Below, piece by piece: positions 44,192 through 54,745 of a DNA stretch of 64,000 nt. Source of the stretch: Brachionus plicatilis (taxonomy: Eukaryota; Rotifera; Eurotatoria; Ploima; Brachionidae); the NCBI GenBank assembly GCA_010279815.1, contig QEOQ01000559.1, forward strand, positions 190,764-254,763, in the 5' to 3' direction. The notes under the pieces are model-generated. The model did not search any database and was not told where the DNA came from. It saw only the letters and a list, made by a program, of their open reading frames with translations. The position numbers and the translations under genes were made by a program. Position 1 is the stretch's first letter. Each line of letters begins with the position of its first letter.

Positions 44192-45703
44192 ATGAAAAAA
44201 ATAATTTCATGCATAGTTCTAATTGTCTTTATTTCATCAGAAAATGGTTGTCTCGAGCATCCAAATGAAGCAAGTCTGGACGAAAAAGAATCTTTCCACA
44301 AGTATCCAAACCAAAGTGTCACAAGCAACAACGAAAAAGCGCCACTTTTTTCTTTGAGCGCATGCACAAAGTCTTTATTCAGATGCATATTTTTATCAAC
44401 TGCCCTTGGTCTCCTAATTCTATTTACCATCATTGGCAATTCTTTTGTGATCGCAGCTGTTTTTTTGGACCGCAATTTGCACAATGTGGCAAATTACTTG
44501 ATTGTATCACTGGCGTTTGCGGACTTGACAGTGGCAGTGATGGTGATGCCGATTGGAGCTTACCAAGAAGTGTTCCGCGAGTGGTCTTTGGGAAAAATTC
44601 TTTGCGACATATGGACAATTTTTGATGTACTGTGCTGCACAGCGAGCATCCTGCACTTGGTCGCCATAGCCCTCGACCGCTACTGGGCCATTACAAAATT
44701 CGGCTATGGCTCAAGCCGGACTCCCAGGCTAATCTTCACTTTTATAGCCATCATCTGGTCGGTTTCGCTGGTGGTGGCTGTGTCGCCGCACATATTTGGT
44801 CTCAGCTATGACGTGAACAACACTGACCGGTGCCATCTCACAGACCACTTGACCTATCAGCTTGTCTCGACAGTGGCCGCTTTTTATTTGCCGCTAATCG
44901 GCATGTGCGTCATCTACTTTAAGATATTCCGCACGGCAAAGCTACGCATCAGGAAAAAAGCGTTCAAGAATGGATCTTTGTTGCCCAAAGCAAACAAAAA
45001 GCTCAAGTCAGGCACAAAATTTCAACCATCAAACGCCAAATCAAGCGAGCAGAATTGCGGAGATAAGAAGGGTGAAAATTGTGGAAGTGAAGAGGAAAAG
45101 TCGTGGAAAGGGTACAAGTGGCAGGCAAGAACCACTATTCAAACAGATAGCGTGTCAAAGATTAGACTGGACTCTCATAATGACAAGCCATTGTACTTGA
45201 ATGAGGACTCGAGTTTTTATGAGACAAAAACAGCATTTGCAAGTGGTGAATATGATGCAATGAGTTCTTCATTGGAATATATGCCCATTAGACCAGGTGA
45301 TAAAGATAAAGATGAGAGGATGAATGGTGACAGACTGATAAAAAAAAATGACACTCTCGAACCAAAAGAGAGAGATTATATGACCAAATCAGATCAATTG
45401 TCTAGCATACTCACAAAAAGAGCTTACATAGATCTTAAACGGGAACGAAAAGCAGCCAAAACACTTGGGGTAATAATGTCGTGTTTTATAGTTTGCTGGC
45501 TACCTTATTTTTTGATGCAAATATTTTTTTCCGTATGTAAAAGCTGTTATTTGAGTAGAATGTTGGAAAATAGTTACATAGTCACTCTTCTTACCTGGTC
45601 TGGGTACTTAAATTCAATGCTAAATCCAGTCATTTATACAATATTTAGTCCAGACTTTCGCAATGCGTTTGGCAAACTTTTGTTTGGAAAATTTCATTTG
45701 TAA
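44192..45703 (+). CDS. Biogenic-amine GPCR, 5-HT1-like
   Basis: A 503-residue class A receptor in one exon. The hydrophobic N-terminus (about 1-18) may be a signal peptide; NQS at 40-42 is a possible glycosylation site. All seven helices are present: TM1 with GNS (82-84), TM2 with LAFADL, TM3 with Asp145 in FDVLCCTASILHL (the amine counter-ion) and DRY 162-164. Cys138 and Cys214 should form the TM3-ECL2 disulfide. Ser226-Thr227 in TM5, CWLP 435-438, and NPVIY 478-482 complete the set. The third intracellular loop is long (about 255-418), as in Gi-coupled receptors. TM3 and the TM5 boundary (AFYLPLIG, IFRTAKLRIRKK) look most like 5-HT1 receptors, so serotonin is the best guess; octopamine or dopamine remain possible. 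AATAAA lies at 45724-45729. CACAA-word elements flank it on both sides. Confidence 0.92.
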   Translation: MKKIISCIVLIVFISSENGCLEHPNEASLDEKESFHKYPNQSVTSNNEKAPLFSLSACTKSLFRCIFLSTALGLLILFTIIGNSFVIAAVFLDRNLHNVANYLIVSLAFADLTVAVMVMPIGAYQEVFREWSLGKILCDIWTIFDVLCCTASILHLVAIALDRYWAITKFGYGSSRTPRLIFTFIAIIWSVSLVVAVSPHIFGLSYDVNNTDRCHLTDHLTYQLVSTVAAFYLPLIGMCVIYFKIFRTAKLRIRKKAFKNGSLLPKANKKLKSGTKFQPSNAKSSEQNCGDKKGENCGSEEEKSWKGYKWQARTTIQTDSVSKIRLDSHNDKPLYLNEDSSFYETKTAFASGEYDAMSSSLEYMPIRPGDKDKDERMNGDRLIKKNDTLEPKERDYMTKSDQLSSILTKRAYIDLKRERKAAKTLGVIMSCFIVCWLPYFLMQIFFSVCKSCYLSRMLENSYIVTLLTWSGYLNSMLNPVIYTIFSPDFRNAFGKLLFGKFHL

Positions 45704-45787
45704 TTGTTCGAAAATTTAATGTCAATAAATAGTTATTTTTTCACTGGAATTTAAAATATAAATAAATGTTTGTTAATTTTTTTTTTT

Positions 45788-46500
45788 AGGGATTATTATT
45801 TCAACACAATAAAAAAACTTTTCAACACAAATTTAAACTGATCGTCACAAAATTAAATCTTCTCAGCACAAATTTTAAAAAATTTTAAAAAATTTTGAAC
45901 ACAAAAATTTTTTTTGTAAAATATCGTTGAACACAATAAAATAATTTAGTTTAAATTAAGCGGAAAAAAAATTTTCAACACAAAATTTATTGAATAAATG
46001 CTGAAAAAAGTTTAACGCTGAATTTTTTCAAATCTAAAATCACAAAGCTTATTGATAAATGTAAAGTATGTTTTTAATCATTGTTTTATTCTCTCACGTA
46101 CCGTTTTTCAGAATTTTTAGCTCTACCTTTATAGCTTTAATAGTTTTTTTTGGCATTTTATCCTTGGTGAGGTAAATGATATTTTTTCGATTTCTAAGAT
46201 TCTTTCTTGACTGAATTTGGACAAAATTTTCAAGTAGAAGTTTAAAAATTTTCAAAACTAATTTTAATAATTTTAAAAAAATTTGAAAGCATTTCTTAAT
46301 AATTTTAAACAATTGAAACAAAAAAAAAATTTGTGTTGTAAAGCTTTTTTTTCCTTAATTTTTGTGATAAAAAATTTTCTAAATTATTTTTTTTGTGTTC
46401 AACGATTTTTTAGGAAAAAAATTTTTGTGTTCAAAATGTTTTCACTTTTTTTTAAAATTTGTGCTGAGAAGATTTTTTATTGTGTTGAATGGGTAGACCC
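45788..46500. mobile_element. Non-autonomous element with AACACAAA-word ends (copy B)
   Basis: The left end reads TTCAACACAATAAAAAAAC and TTTTCAACACAAATTT; the inverted right end gives TTCAACACAATAAAAAATC and CTCAGCACAAATTTTAAAA. At least four further CACAA words lie inside each end. It shares this layout with copy A (42830-43425); the two bracket the amine receptor. Exact boundaries are uncertain. The short frames inside are composition artefacts. Confidence 0.65.
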
Positions 46501-48106
46501 ATTTTTTTATTTCATTCTCTGCTTTTATCAGAGTTGTATATGAAATAGTAAATTTTGATAAAACTTAACAATCAAAATAAACTGATCCATTAGTAAATCT
46601 TGAAAAAAATATTCATTTTTTCTTTTATTTCATTTATTTCAGGTTATTATTATATTTATATTTTTAAGTTCAGTTAATTACGAAAAAAATTAAAAAAAAA
46701 CAATTTACGTGTAGTAACGTAATTATCGATATTTACGTATTATCTAAATTAACGATAACATATCATTCATAATATAGTCATAGTTAAAGTCAATGCCATG
46801 GTTTGTATTTAAGAAAAAGGATTGGCAACTCGTTCAATAAAACGAAAATTTTTTTAATTTAATAATGAAGTTTCGATGCCTCAAGAGACTGATTAACACT
46901 TTTTTACTTAATTTTTTTTTAAACAAATATTCAAGTTAAAATTTTTTAAAATATGAAAATTTATTTATAATTTTGATAAATTTACGAAAAAAAATAAAAA
47001 TTAAAAAGATTAAAATCGCCAAAGGAAAAAATCAAATTTTTTTGAGAATTTTATTGATTTTAGAGAAATTTTTTTTTCTCTATAAAATGAATTATTAAAA
47101 ATCTTAAAACAATATTTTGAAGTTTTTTGTCTTTAAGTTTAATATATATCAGATTAAGTACATTTTATTTACCTGCTCATGAATCAAAATTTAAAACTTC
47201 CTTTAGAAATTGAATCAAAAAACTTTGCGAAAATTCGGATTTAATCAAGAGATTAATCAATTAACTTTCTTTTTAAATTTTTTGGTACTTATCTGCTAAT
47301 TTCTATCTAAAAAGCTTTTAAACTTATTTTTTTACAGCATTGATATAAGGATTTGACTTTATTTCACGTAAAATAACGTTAATTTACATTAAAATTATCG
47401 ATTTTCAAAAATGACAAAAAGCCGGTAGATTTTGGCTCTTTTTTGGTTTTTTCCATTAAAAATTTTCATTTAAATTTTTTTTTATTAATTTCCTTTAAAG
47501 ATAAATACTGTAATTTAACGTAAAATAACGTAAAAAATTTTTTTGAGTTAAAAAATGTAAAAATCGTAAAAGTAAAAACAGCGCGAATGGTAAACGAGTC
47601 CATGCACTACGAAAAAAAATTTTTTAAATGCAATAATTCTTTATCAGCAATTACCAAATTAAAACTATAATTACTCGCACAGTGATAAAGTATATCAATC
47701 CATAATTTCAGATCTATTTTTGACTTTATTTACAAAAATGATATGATTTTTTTTAAATAAATTAATTTTGTAGTTCTCTCAATAACTACAACACCTATTC
47801 CATCCATAGTTTCACAGTGCAATATTTTGATCTAATGCGTCAAGCAAGTCGTTAGTTTATAATACTGTATAAAATACTTGATACTCTTTCTTCCTTTCCT
47901 CTTCTTTCCTCTTCCTTCCTCTTCCTTTCATCTTCCTGTTTCCTTTGTGAGTAATTTTTTATTCTTTTTTATTTTAAAAAGTTAAACTCTATTTAAGTAA
48001 ATAGGAGACAAACATATCCTAAAAATAAAAGTTAGCAGCTAGTATCTGACAAAACTAACTTCATAGTAAGTCGGCACAACAAAAACTTATAAAAATAGAG
48101 AATATA
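46501..48106. other. Intergenic, with ACGTAAAA-rich stretches and a pyrimidine microsatellite
   Basis: No credible gene. TTTACGT/ACGTAAAATAACGT words cluster at 46705-46765 and 47360-47580 and may be ends of another word-rich element. A CTTCCT-type pyrimidine tract lies at 47883-47946. Confidence 0.5.
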
Positions 48107-49453
48107 TGGTAACTTAGTCTAACCGGGTGACAATATTTTTTTTATTGCTTATTTCTCACCCATTTTGTTCAAAAACTTCAAAAATAGTCACCCAATTTTC
48201 CCGAATTTTTTGAGTAACCCCTTTAGCTCCGCGGTTAATTATGTGAGGTCCAAAAAGGTTAAAGCGGTTAACCCGATTACACCTAAAATTGTATACAATT
48301 AGCCCGAAATTTAACCCCAAAAAAAGAATTTTAACCCTTTTAACCCATTTGACATTTAGGAAGAAAATTTTTTGAATTTTTTAATAAAATTATTTAATTC
48401 ATTTAATTTAATTTATTCGAAACAGAACAAAGGTGAGTTTTGAATTAAGTTGTAAAAGTTAATCTTTACAATCATCACATAAAAATTCTTTTTTTGTTTT
48501 TTTTTTAAATTCTTTTGACAAACAACTAAAACAAACCCAATTTGAGCACTTTTCACAAGATAACCATTTTGGCGTGTTTTCTTTCTCTTCAGCCATCTTT
48601 GTTTCACATGAGCTACACAATATTTCGGATTCTGATAAGTTATCATTTTAATCTGGTGTTAATTTGCTTTCAACAAGCTTTCGCGGTCGTCCTCTTCCTC
48701 TTCCAGTTCCTTTTTTAGCTATATTGGCATTTTTGGCCTCTTCTTGTTCTTATTTTGCTTATTACTATTTACATCACTGATTGTGTATTTTAGATTTTGT
48801 ACAGTATAATTTTTTTTTTAGATTGAATTTCTTTTTTCTGGGACATTTTTAGCTTATTTTTAAACAATTTGCTTTTTTATGTTTGAAATAAAAACTCGGC
48901 TTTAAAAAAAAATTTTTTGAGAGTGAGAGAGAGAAAATAATTTCACAATCTTTTAATTATTAAAAAATATCGTCACTGCTTATTCGGTTAAAAGGGTTAA
49001 ATAGAATCTTATTTGGACTAATTGGGTGATTTTTTTGACTAATAGGTTTAAATCTATTTAACCTTTTAAGCCCTAAAAAAAACCCCATTAGATGAAGCCC
49101 TAAGGACAGTTCCTAAAATTCTAAAAAAATTCTTTTAGATACTTTAGCATGTGCTGAATCTAACAAGCGAAATAGGTTAGAGCTTAAGTATTACCTAGGG
49201 CCTTAAAGCACCCTTCTCCCGAATCACTAATTCGAGGCTTTTTCACCTCATTAGGCGTAGTCGAACTTTAAGAGAAAAAAAAGCATATAACGATTTTTTT
49301 TTAAATATTTCACACATATCATTCGATTTCTCTCCTCGAGTTCTACATATCAAGATATTTTTTTAGGTAGTAGCTTTAAAAATGAAGGAGATACAGGGGT
49401 TTTTCAAATTCGTTCACCCTATTAACCCATAACCCCTTTAGACTAGGTTACCA
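48107..49453. mobile_element. pogo-like element with TTAACCC-word ends, TA duplication
   Basis: The 1347-base element starts TGGTAACTTAGTCTAA and ends TTAGACTAGGTTACCA, flanked by TA (48105-48106 and 49454-49455). Both ends contain many TTAACCC/GGGTTAA and GGGTGA words. The interior keeps a minus-strand ORF tail with an AT-hook and a PHD-like finger. The TA target and PHD-type tail suggest the pogo/jerky branch, but the catalytic domain is gone. Confidence 0.78.
48459..48770 (-). pseudogene. Transposase tail with AT-hook and PHD-like finger
   Basis: On the minus strand the frame encodes KKGTGRGRGRPRKLVESK (AT-hook), an in-frame TAA shortly after, and then an eight-Cys finger. Its parts are CSSC, WLSCEKCSNWVCFSC and CDDC just before a TAA at 48461-48459. 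The spacing CxxC...CxxC...CxxC...CxxC with a Trp before the fifth ligand resembles PHD-like fingers found at the C-terminus of some pogo-type transposases. A frame on the same strand offset from this one is open too, but lacks the ordered cysteines. Confidence 0.72.
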
Positions 49454-49819
49454 TAAAATATCATTAATAAAAATTTGTTATTTTCTTTGGTTTTTCTTTT
49501 TTCAAAAATAATTTGAAGAGGAATCCAAAAGAATATGAAAAGAAGATGAAAAGTAAAAAAAAAATAGTAATAAATTCAAATCTAAAGTTTATTTTGAAAA
49601 AAAAAAAGATTTTCTTTATGGCAATAAAAATGAAAAAATTAATTAATTTTTCCGAAAGATGAGTCAAAGTTTTCATTTAATATAAAATTCTAGATCAGCT
49701 CTTTTTTCCTTTAATTAATTGTAAGAGATCCAAATTTCAATTGAAATAGTGTATTGTTCTTCAAAATTAATAATAAAAATATTCTAATCAAAAACTGAAT
49801 CTGGAAAAAATGCTGATTT

Positions 49820-52560
49820 TCATATTTCTGAAGGATTAGATGTATTATATAGTTGAATATTCTTGGATTTCTTGTTAGTAAATATTAAAATTTTAACACA
49901 ATCTTTGAATTTCCTATTGAAAAAATAGCTTATAAAAAATTGAATTATATAACTAAAATTAATTGTTATAATAAAGGCCCAAAAAAAATGATTAATTCCT
50001 CTGCCATAATTAACTGAAAACAACAATTCTGAATCTATTTTATAAAGAGATATTTTTTTAAAACTTAACACAAAATTAATAATTCGCGTAAACACAATTA
50101 GAGTACTGTTTAAAATAACCAAAATAACATTTTTAGCTGTTTGTTTATCCGAATGATTTTTTTTTCTATTGAGCACAAGTTTTTTTTTTTTTAAGCATGT
50201 CGAAATATAAAAATAATTAATTTTATATTTATAAAAAATATTACTGCCGAAATAAAAACATAGAAAATATCCTGAGCAATATTTAAATTGAGTCTTACCG
50301 AATAGTACCAGCTAAAATGATTTGAAAATGGCCCAAGAAAATCAATTTGGTTGAATATTAAGAACAATTCCGATTACAATGATGATTGGAAGTATCTTAA
50401 AATACACTTTTGAACTTAAATTTAAATTTTTAGTTTTTTTCATATTAGTTATGAAAAAAAACCGGTCCAGAACCATTAAAAAATTTGCCAACAAAGCGCA
50501 ACTTATTGACACATAACTTATAAAATTAATTATTTCATATTTAATTAAGAAGAAAATTTTGTCGGATAAACGATAATCAATATCATATGATAAATCGTCT
50601 ATTATGCTAAAAAAATCGGACGAAAATTTAAAACTAACATTAAATATAAGAGTAAAAATGGATATTGCTTCAGAAATAATTTGAATTTTTAAATAGTCAT
50701 ACATTTTTTCATTAAGTTTAAATTTGACCAAAGTGTAAAAGGCAAATTGAAGTTCATGATCAAATGTACATTTCAAATCAAAATTTTTGGTTTTTGATTG
50801 AAAAAAAAGGTATTTTTTATTCAATTTTTTAATAATAAAGGACTAAACATTATTAAACAAAATTTGTTAAATCTTTAATAAGATACAAAGTTTATATGAA
50901 TTTTAATCCGAAGTAAAAATAAAATCTCAATCAATATTTCGAAATTTTGCAATCCGAAATTTAACTTAGTTTCGCTTTAATTTGTTTTAATTAATATTAA
51001 AACAACATTTAAAGTAATAATTTTGATAACATAATGTCGATTTTAAATTTGTCTTTAAAGTTTTCAAATAAAAATTTTAGAACAATCAATTAGAGATCGA
51101 ATAGAAAAAAAAGATTTGTTTTTTTTCAATTAAAATAATAAACATCTTATGTTTAATTTTAAAACAAATTAAAAAAAGCTAATTTCATCATTTTTTTTTA
51201 GGATTTTTATCAATTAAGTTTTGATCATTTGATCATGATCATGAACTTCAAGTTGCCAGTGTAAAAAGTCAAAAAATTCAAAGGTAGTCCAATTAATAGA
51301 ATTAAAAACATCAAACCTATTTCAATCAGTATAGATGGACAGGAAGAATTATTATCATTGGAGCAAGTAAAATGATAGATAGGTTTGTTGAACACAAGTC
51401 CACAATCGGACAATCTTTTTCCAAAATCGCACTCCACAATTCTCTGATCAATAATTTCCAAACATACAGAATTTGTTCTCATAGATAAATCTTCCTGCAA
51501 GGATTTAAAAAATCTCTCTAGTTTATAATTCAACAAAAGCCATGCTAATGTACATGTGCAGATCAAGTTAGGCTTTGAATAAATGACCGGATAAACAAAA
51601 TTATTGTGAGGCAAATGGATGAACTTACAAAAGTCTTCGTCGGGATAATCGTACTCTTTTTGAAAATCATTTAAAACTAAATAAAGTTTATAAAAATAAA
51701 AACTTGATGATTTTTTTTTTAATTGTGTCACAATCACTCAAATCGTTTAGTTGTGATGCAAAGTTTAATTTCGCCATCCATTTCAAGTCTGATTCTTGGA
51801 TAAATTTTCTAAAATTGTGCAATTCTAGAACTAATTTTTGAAGACCGGATAAGGTACCAAATGTTTCCGAATTAATAGATTTAATAGATGAATTAAAAAT
51901 TACAATTTCTTCAACTTTTTGATGAATTAAATCATTAAAATTATTATGTCCAATATTTCCCCTAAAATCATTTAGAATATATTTTTTAATAAATGTACGG
52001 GATAGATAATTAAAATATGTTAAGTATGAAAAATCCAAGTAATTTGGAAGCTGATAAATTGATTTTAATTCAATTGTGTCTAAAAAGGAATTGTATAAAA
52101 ACAAAGGACAATATTGCTGGGGAAATGTGACATTAATTAATTTTAGGAATTGAAAAGATTTCATTTGTTCTAAAGTAAATTTTTCAAAAAAATAATTCAT
52201 TGAATTTCGACAAAAATCCTCGTCTGAAAGACTTTTTCCATTTAAATAAAAGTTCATGTGGCTATTTTCAATTTGAGTTTCCTTGAAAAAATTAAAAATT
52301 GATCGAAAATTGTTAAGATGAAAAATTTTAACATTTCTTATAATCAAAGTTTTATCCTCTAAATTTTCGTATTTAGATGAATTTAAAAAAAGCTCATTAA
52401 ACGACGAGTCAATAGTTATTGTTTTATACTGACTGATTGATTGTAGAAAAGAATTGTCCAAAATAAATTCTTTATCATAGGTACAACTTATTGTTGTCAA
52501 TGTGTCCGAACACTGCTCTCAGCTGCTTTTAAATAAAAAAAGGAAAAACATTATAAACAT
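49820..52560 (-). pseudogene. LRR-ectodomain 7TM receptor, disrupted
   Basis: ATG at 52560 encodes a signal-like MFIMFFLFLFKSS and then hits TGA; the same frame goes on with EQCSD and an LRR-like ectodomain (52518-51730; e.g. FGTLSGLQKLVLELHN). An A10 run at 51711-51720 shifts the frame into an LRRCT-like Cys region (CTCTLAWLLL, VECDFGKRLSDC). TM1 (LIEIGLMFLILLIGLPLNFL) follows. A 517-base MITE then interrupts, after which TM2-TM4 continue with LDRFFFI in place of DRY. A further shift near 50352 leads to TM5 (VFISAVIFFINIKLIIFIF), and another at an A13 run to TM6, TM7 (FFWAFIITINFSYIIQFF) and the tail. Without the MITE it would be a single-exon protein of about 740 residues. Ligand unknown. 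Confidence 0.75.
50741..51257. mobile_element. MITE inside the LRR-7TM gene, 9-bp target duplication
   Basis: The left end GGCAAATTGAAGTTCATGAT pairs with the inverted right end GGCAACTTGAAGTTCATGAT. AGTGTAAAA is duplicated exactly at 50732-50740 and 51258-51266. Nine-base duplications are typical of Mutator-like elements. Related ends occur at 2837, 5336-5350, 42396 and 63109. The receptor frame is continuous if the MITE and one duplication copy are left out. Confidence 0.92.
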
Positions 52561-52596
52561 TTTCAATTTTTCTTAAATTAATTATATTTTTTTGTG

Positions 52597-52605
52597 CTTT
52601 TTATA
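52597..52605 (-). promoter_or_regulatory. TATA box of the LRR-7TM gene
   Basis: Minus-strand TATAAAAAG lies about 40 bases upstream of the ATG at 52560. This matches the spacing at the neighbouring genes (56868, 61496) and supports that ATG as the original start, which in turn makes the TGA after 13 codons a true nonsense change. Confidence 0.6.
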
Positions 52606-52749
52606 GTAGTTTTAAATATATTAAATATCCTATGGCGCAATAATAAGCTCAAATTTAAATTCAATGATATTGTGCAATTTAATCTTAAAAAAAATATATC
52701 ATCATCTTAGATTTAAAAAAAAAAATAAAATTTTAAGCCACATGATTAA

Positions 52750-53003
52750 TACTATTTATTAAAACGATCGGATTTAAAAAAAACAGTTCTTATTCTCTTA
52801 AGGATTTTATCGACCCAGTCAAAAAAGTTGATTTACTACAATCTAATGCTAAATGAATCTAATTTAAAAAATTTATAATTTTTATATAAGGAATCTATTG
52901 TTCTTTCTTAAATAATGAAACAAATGTCGATTTCATATTTAAGAAATTAATGTCTTCTCTCTTGAATTCTTTCTTAAAATTAAAATCGTTTTAATAAATA
53001 GTA
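52750..53003. mobile_element. piggyBac-type MITE, 254 bases, TTAA duplication
   Basis: TACTATTTATTAAAACGAT at the left end and its perfect inverse at the right end are flanked by TTAA (52746-52749 and 53004-53007). No coding content. The ends differ from those of the piggyBac element at 18396, so it belongs to another family. Confidence 0.8.
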
Positions 53004-53156
53004 TTAAGTTTCAAGGTTAATCAACAGGCTAGTGCCCTTATCTATTGAATAGACTGATTAACTCTTCATTTATTTCAATTAAAACATGAATTCATTAAAA
53101 TACAATATATCAAAATGTTTAATATATAAAAAAAAAAAAAAATAAATAAAAAATAT

Positions 53157-54745
53157 TCAAAAAAAATAACTTTTAAAATTCAAATTTAAATTATCAAAAG
53201 ACTTTATTGATTTGTCATAAATCAAGTTAATATTGTTAAACATTGACAGTTTAAATGTACTAAACTTTAATACCAATTTATCAACAATGAATTTGTTAGA
53301 TAATCTTGAATAAACATATTTAAAAGTTTTTTCACCACTTTTTGATCTTGATCCACATTCGATTATTTGATCTTTATTTCTTAAATCATATTTCAAATTT
53401 CTAGTATCATTTTTGACTAGCTGTTCTTTTAAAAGTGGTGGTGCATTTGCAAAGTTAATTATTTTAAAGGAAAAAGTTAACATTCTTTCCAAGGCTCTAT
53501 GCTGAAAAGCAAATAGACCATATTTTTCTAACAAATTATTTAATTCATTAAAATTCGATGAATTCAAATTTAATCTAAGGAGTTTATAAATACACAAATA
53601 GAAACAATTAGCTAAACGCTGTTTTGCTTCTTTAGAAAAATATAAAATTAAAGTAAAAACATAATCAAAATAAGGTAAAATAAATGATTTAAAAAATTGA
53701 ATTTTAACAGAAGTACAAAAATAAAATAGTCTTTTTATCGAAAAAAGTTTTTTATTCACATTAAGACAGACTTCTGAAACTAATTTCATAAAATTTAATT
53801 TATCATCAATGGTAAAACCCATAAGTTTAAACTCACTTACAACATCGATTGAAGCGCCCTTAATTTCGATTTTTTTAGGAAATTCTATTTTTTTTTTGTA
53901 AAAATCATAATAAAAGTTTTATTCCAGTTTATATCGACCTTATTAAAATAACACCACTCATTTAAATCCTCAATTATTTGTTCAAAATCTTTCAAAATCA
54001 TTTCTAAATTTTCCCCAGACTTAGCTAAAGTTGTATCATCAGCAAAAAGCTCAATAAAAGCCTTTATATTGCAGAATGGAAGGTCATTAATAAAAATCAA
54101 AAAGAGAAGAGGACCAAGTACAGACCCCTGAGGGACTCCATATTTTAGTTTACCAGGTTTTGAATGCGTATTTTGTAATTTAACTATTTGTGATCTGTTA
54201 TTAAAATAGTCAGACATTAGCCCTAATGAGTTATTATCAAAGCCATAATGAAATAATTTTAACAGAAGATTTAAAGAATCAATTGAGTCGAAAGCCTTTC
54301 TAAAATCAATAAACAGTGCAACTGCTATTAGTTTTTGGTCTAGAGCATTGTTTATAAATGATATAAATTCATGAATGGCCGTTTGACACGAAAAGCCGGT
54401 CCTAAATCCATGTTGTCCTTTAAAAAATATTTTATTAGATTCAAATAATCTAAAATTTGATTAGCTAAAAGCTTTTCCAACATTTTAGCAATGGGTGAAA
54501 GGATCGAGATAGCTCTATAATTATCTATTTGAGTCTTATCTCCTTTATTTTTGTAAAGTGGGGTAACAATAGCTATTTTCCAATCTTCTGGAATTTTTTT
54601 CAAATCCAAGCAACTATTAAATAGCTTTTGAAGAATTGGCGCAAAAATCTCCGGCATAGCTTTTAAAATCTTGGTATGTATACCTATATAACCAGGTGAA
54701 CTTGAGTTTAACAGTTCACTAATAGATTGTTTCGAAATTGCTATA
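53157..54745 (-). pseudogene. Non-LTR retrotransposon reverse transcriptase, 5'-truncated
   Basis: Minus-strand blocks follow in correct order: SELLNSSSPGYIGIHTKILK, IPEDWKIAIVTPLYKNKGDK, NYRAISILSPIAKMLEKLL, GQHGFRTGFSC, LFIDFRKAFDSID, GVPQGSVLGPLLFLIFIND, and the catalytic LFADDTTLA near 54030. Thumb and C-terminal regions (about 53850-53157) end YFF and TAA. There are at least two one-base shifts: near 54440 and at an A10 run at 53888-53897, where one more A would restore the frame. It resembles CR1/Jockey-type RTs. It is the least decayed LINE here; no endonuclease domain is present upstream of 54745. Confidence 0.9.

Noticed and set aside
47883..47946. CTTCCT tract as a regulatory or structural element
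   Set aside because: An imperfect pyrimidine microsatellite with no associated gene.
48107..49453. TTAACCC words suggesting telomeric sequence
   Set aside because: They are irregularly spaced, occur in both orientations and lie inside a TA-flanked transposon, not in a tandem array.
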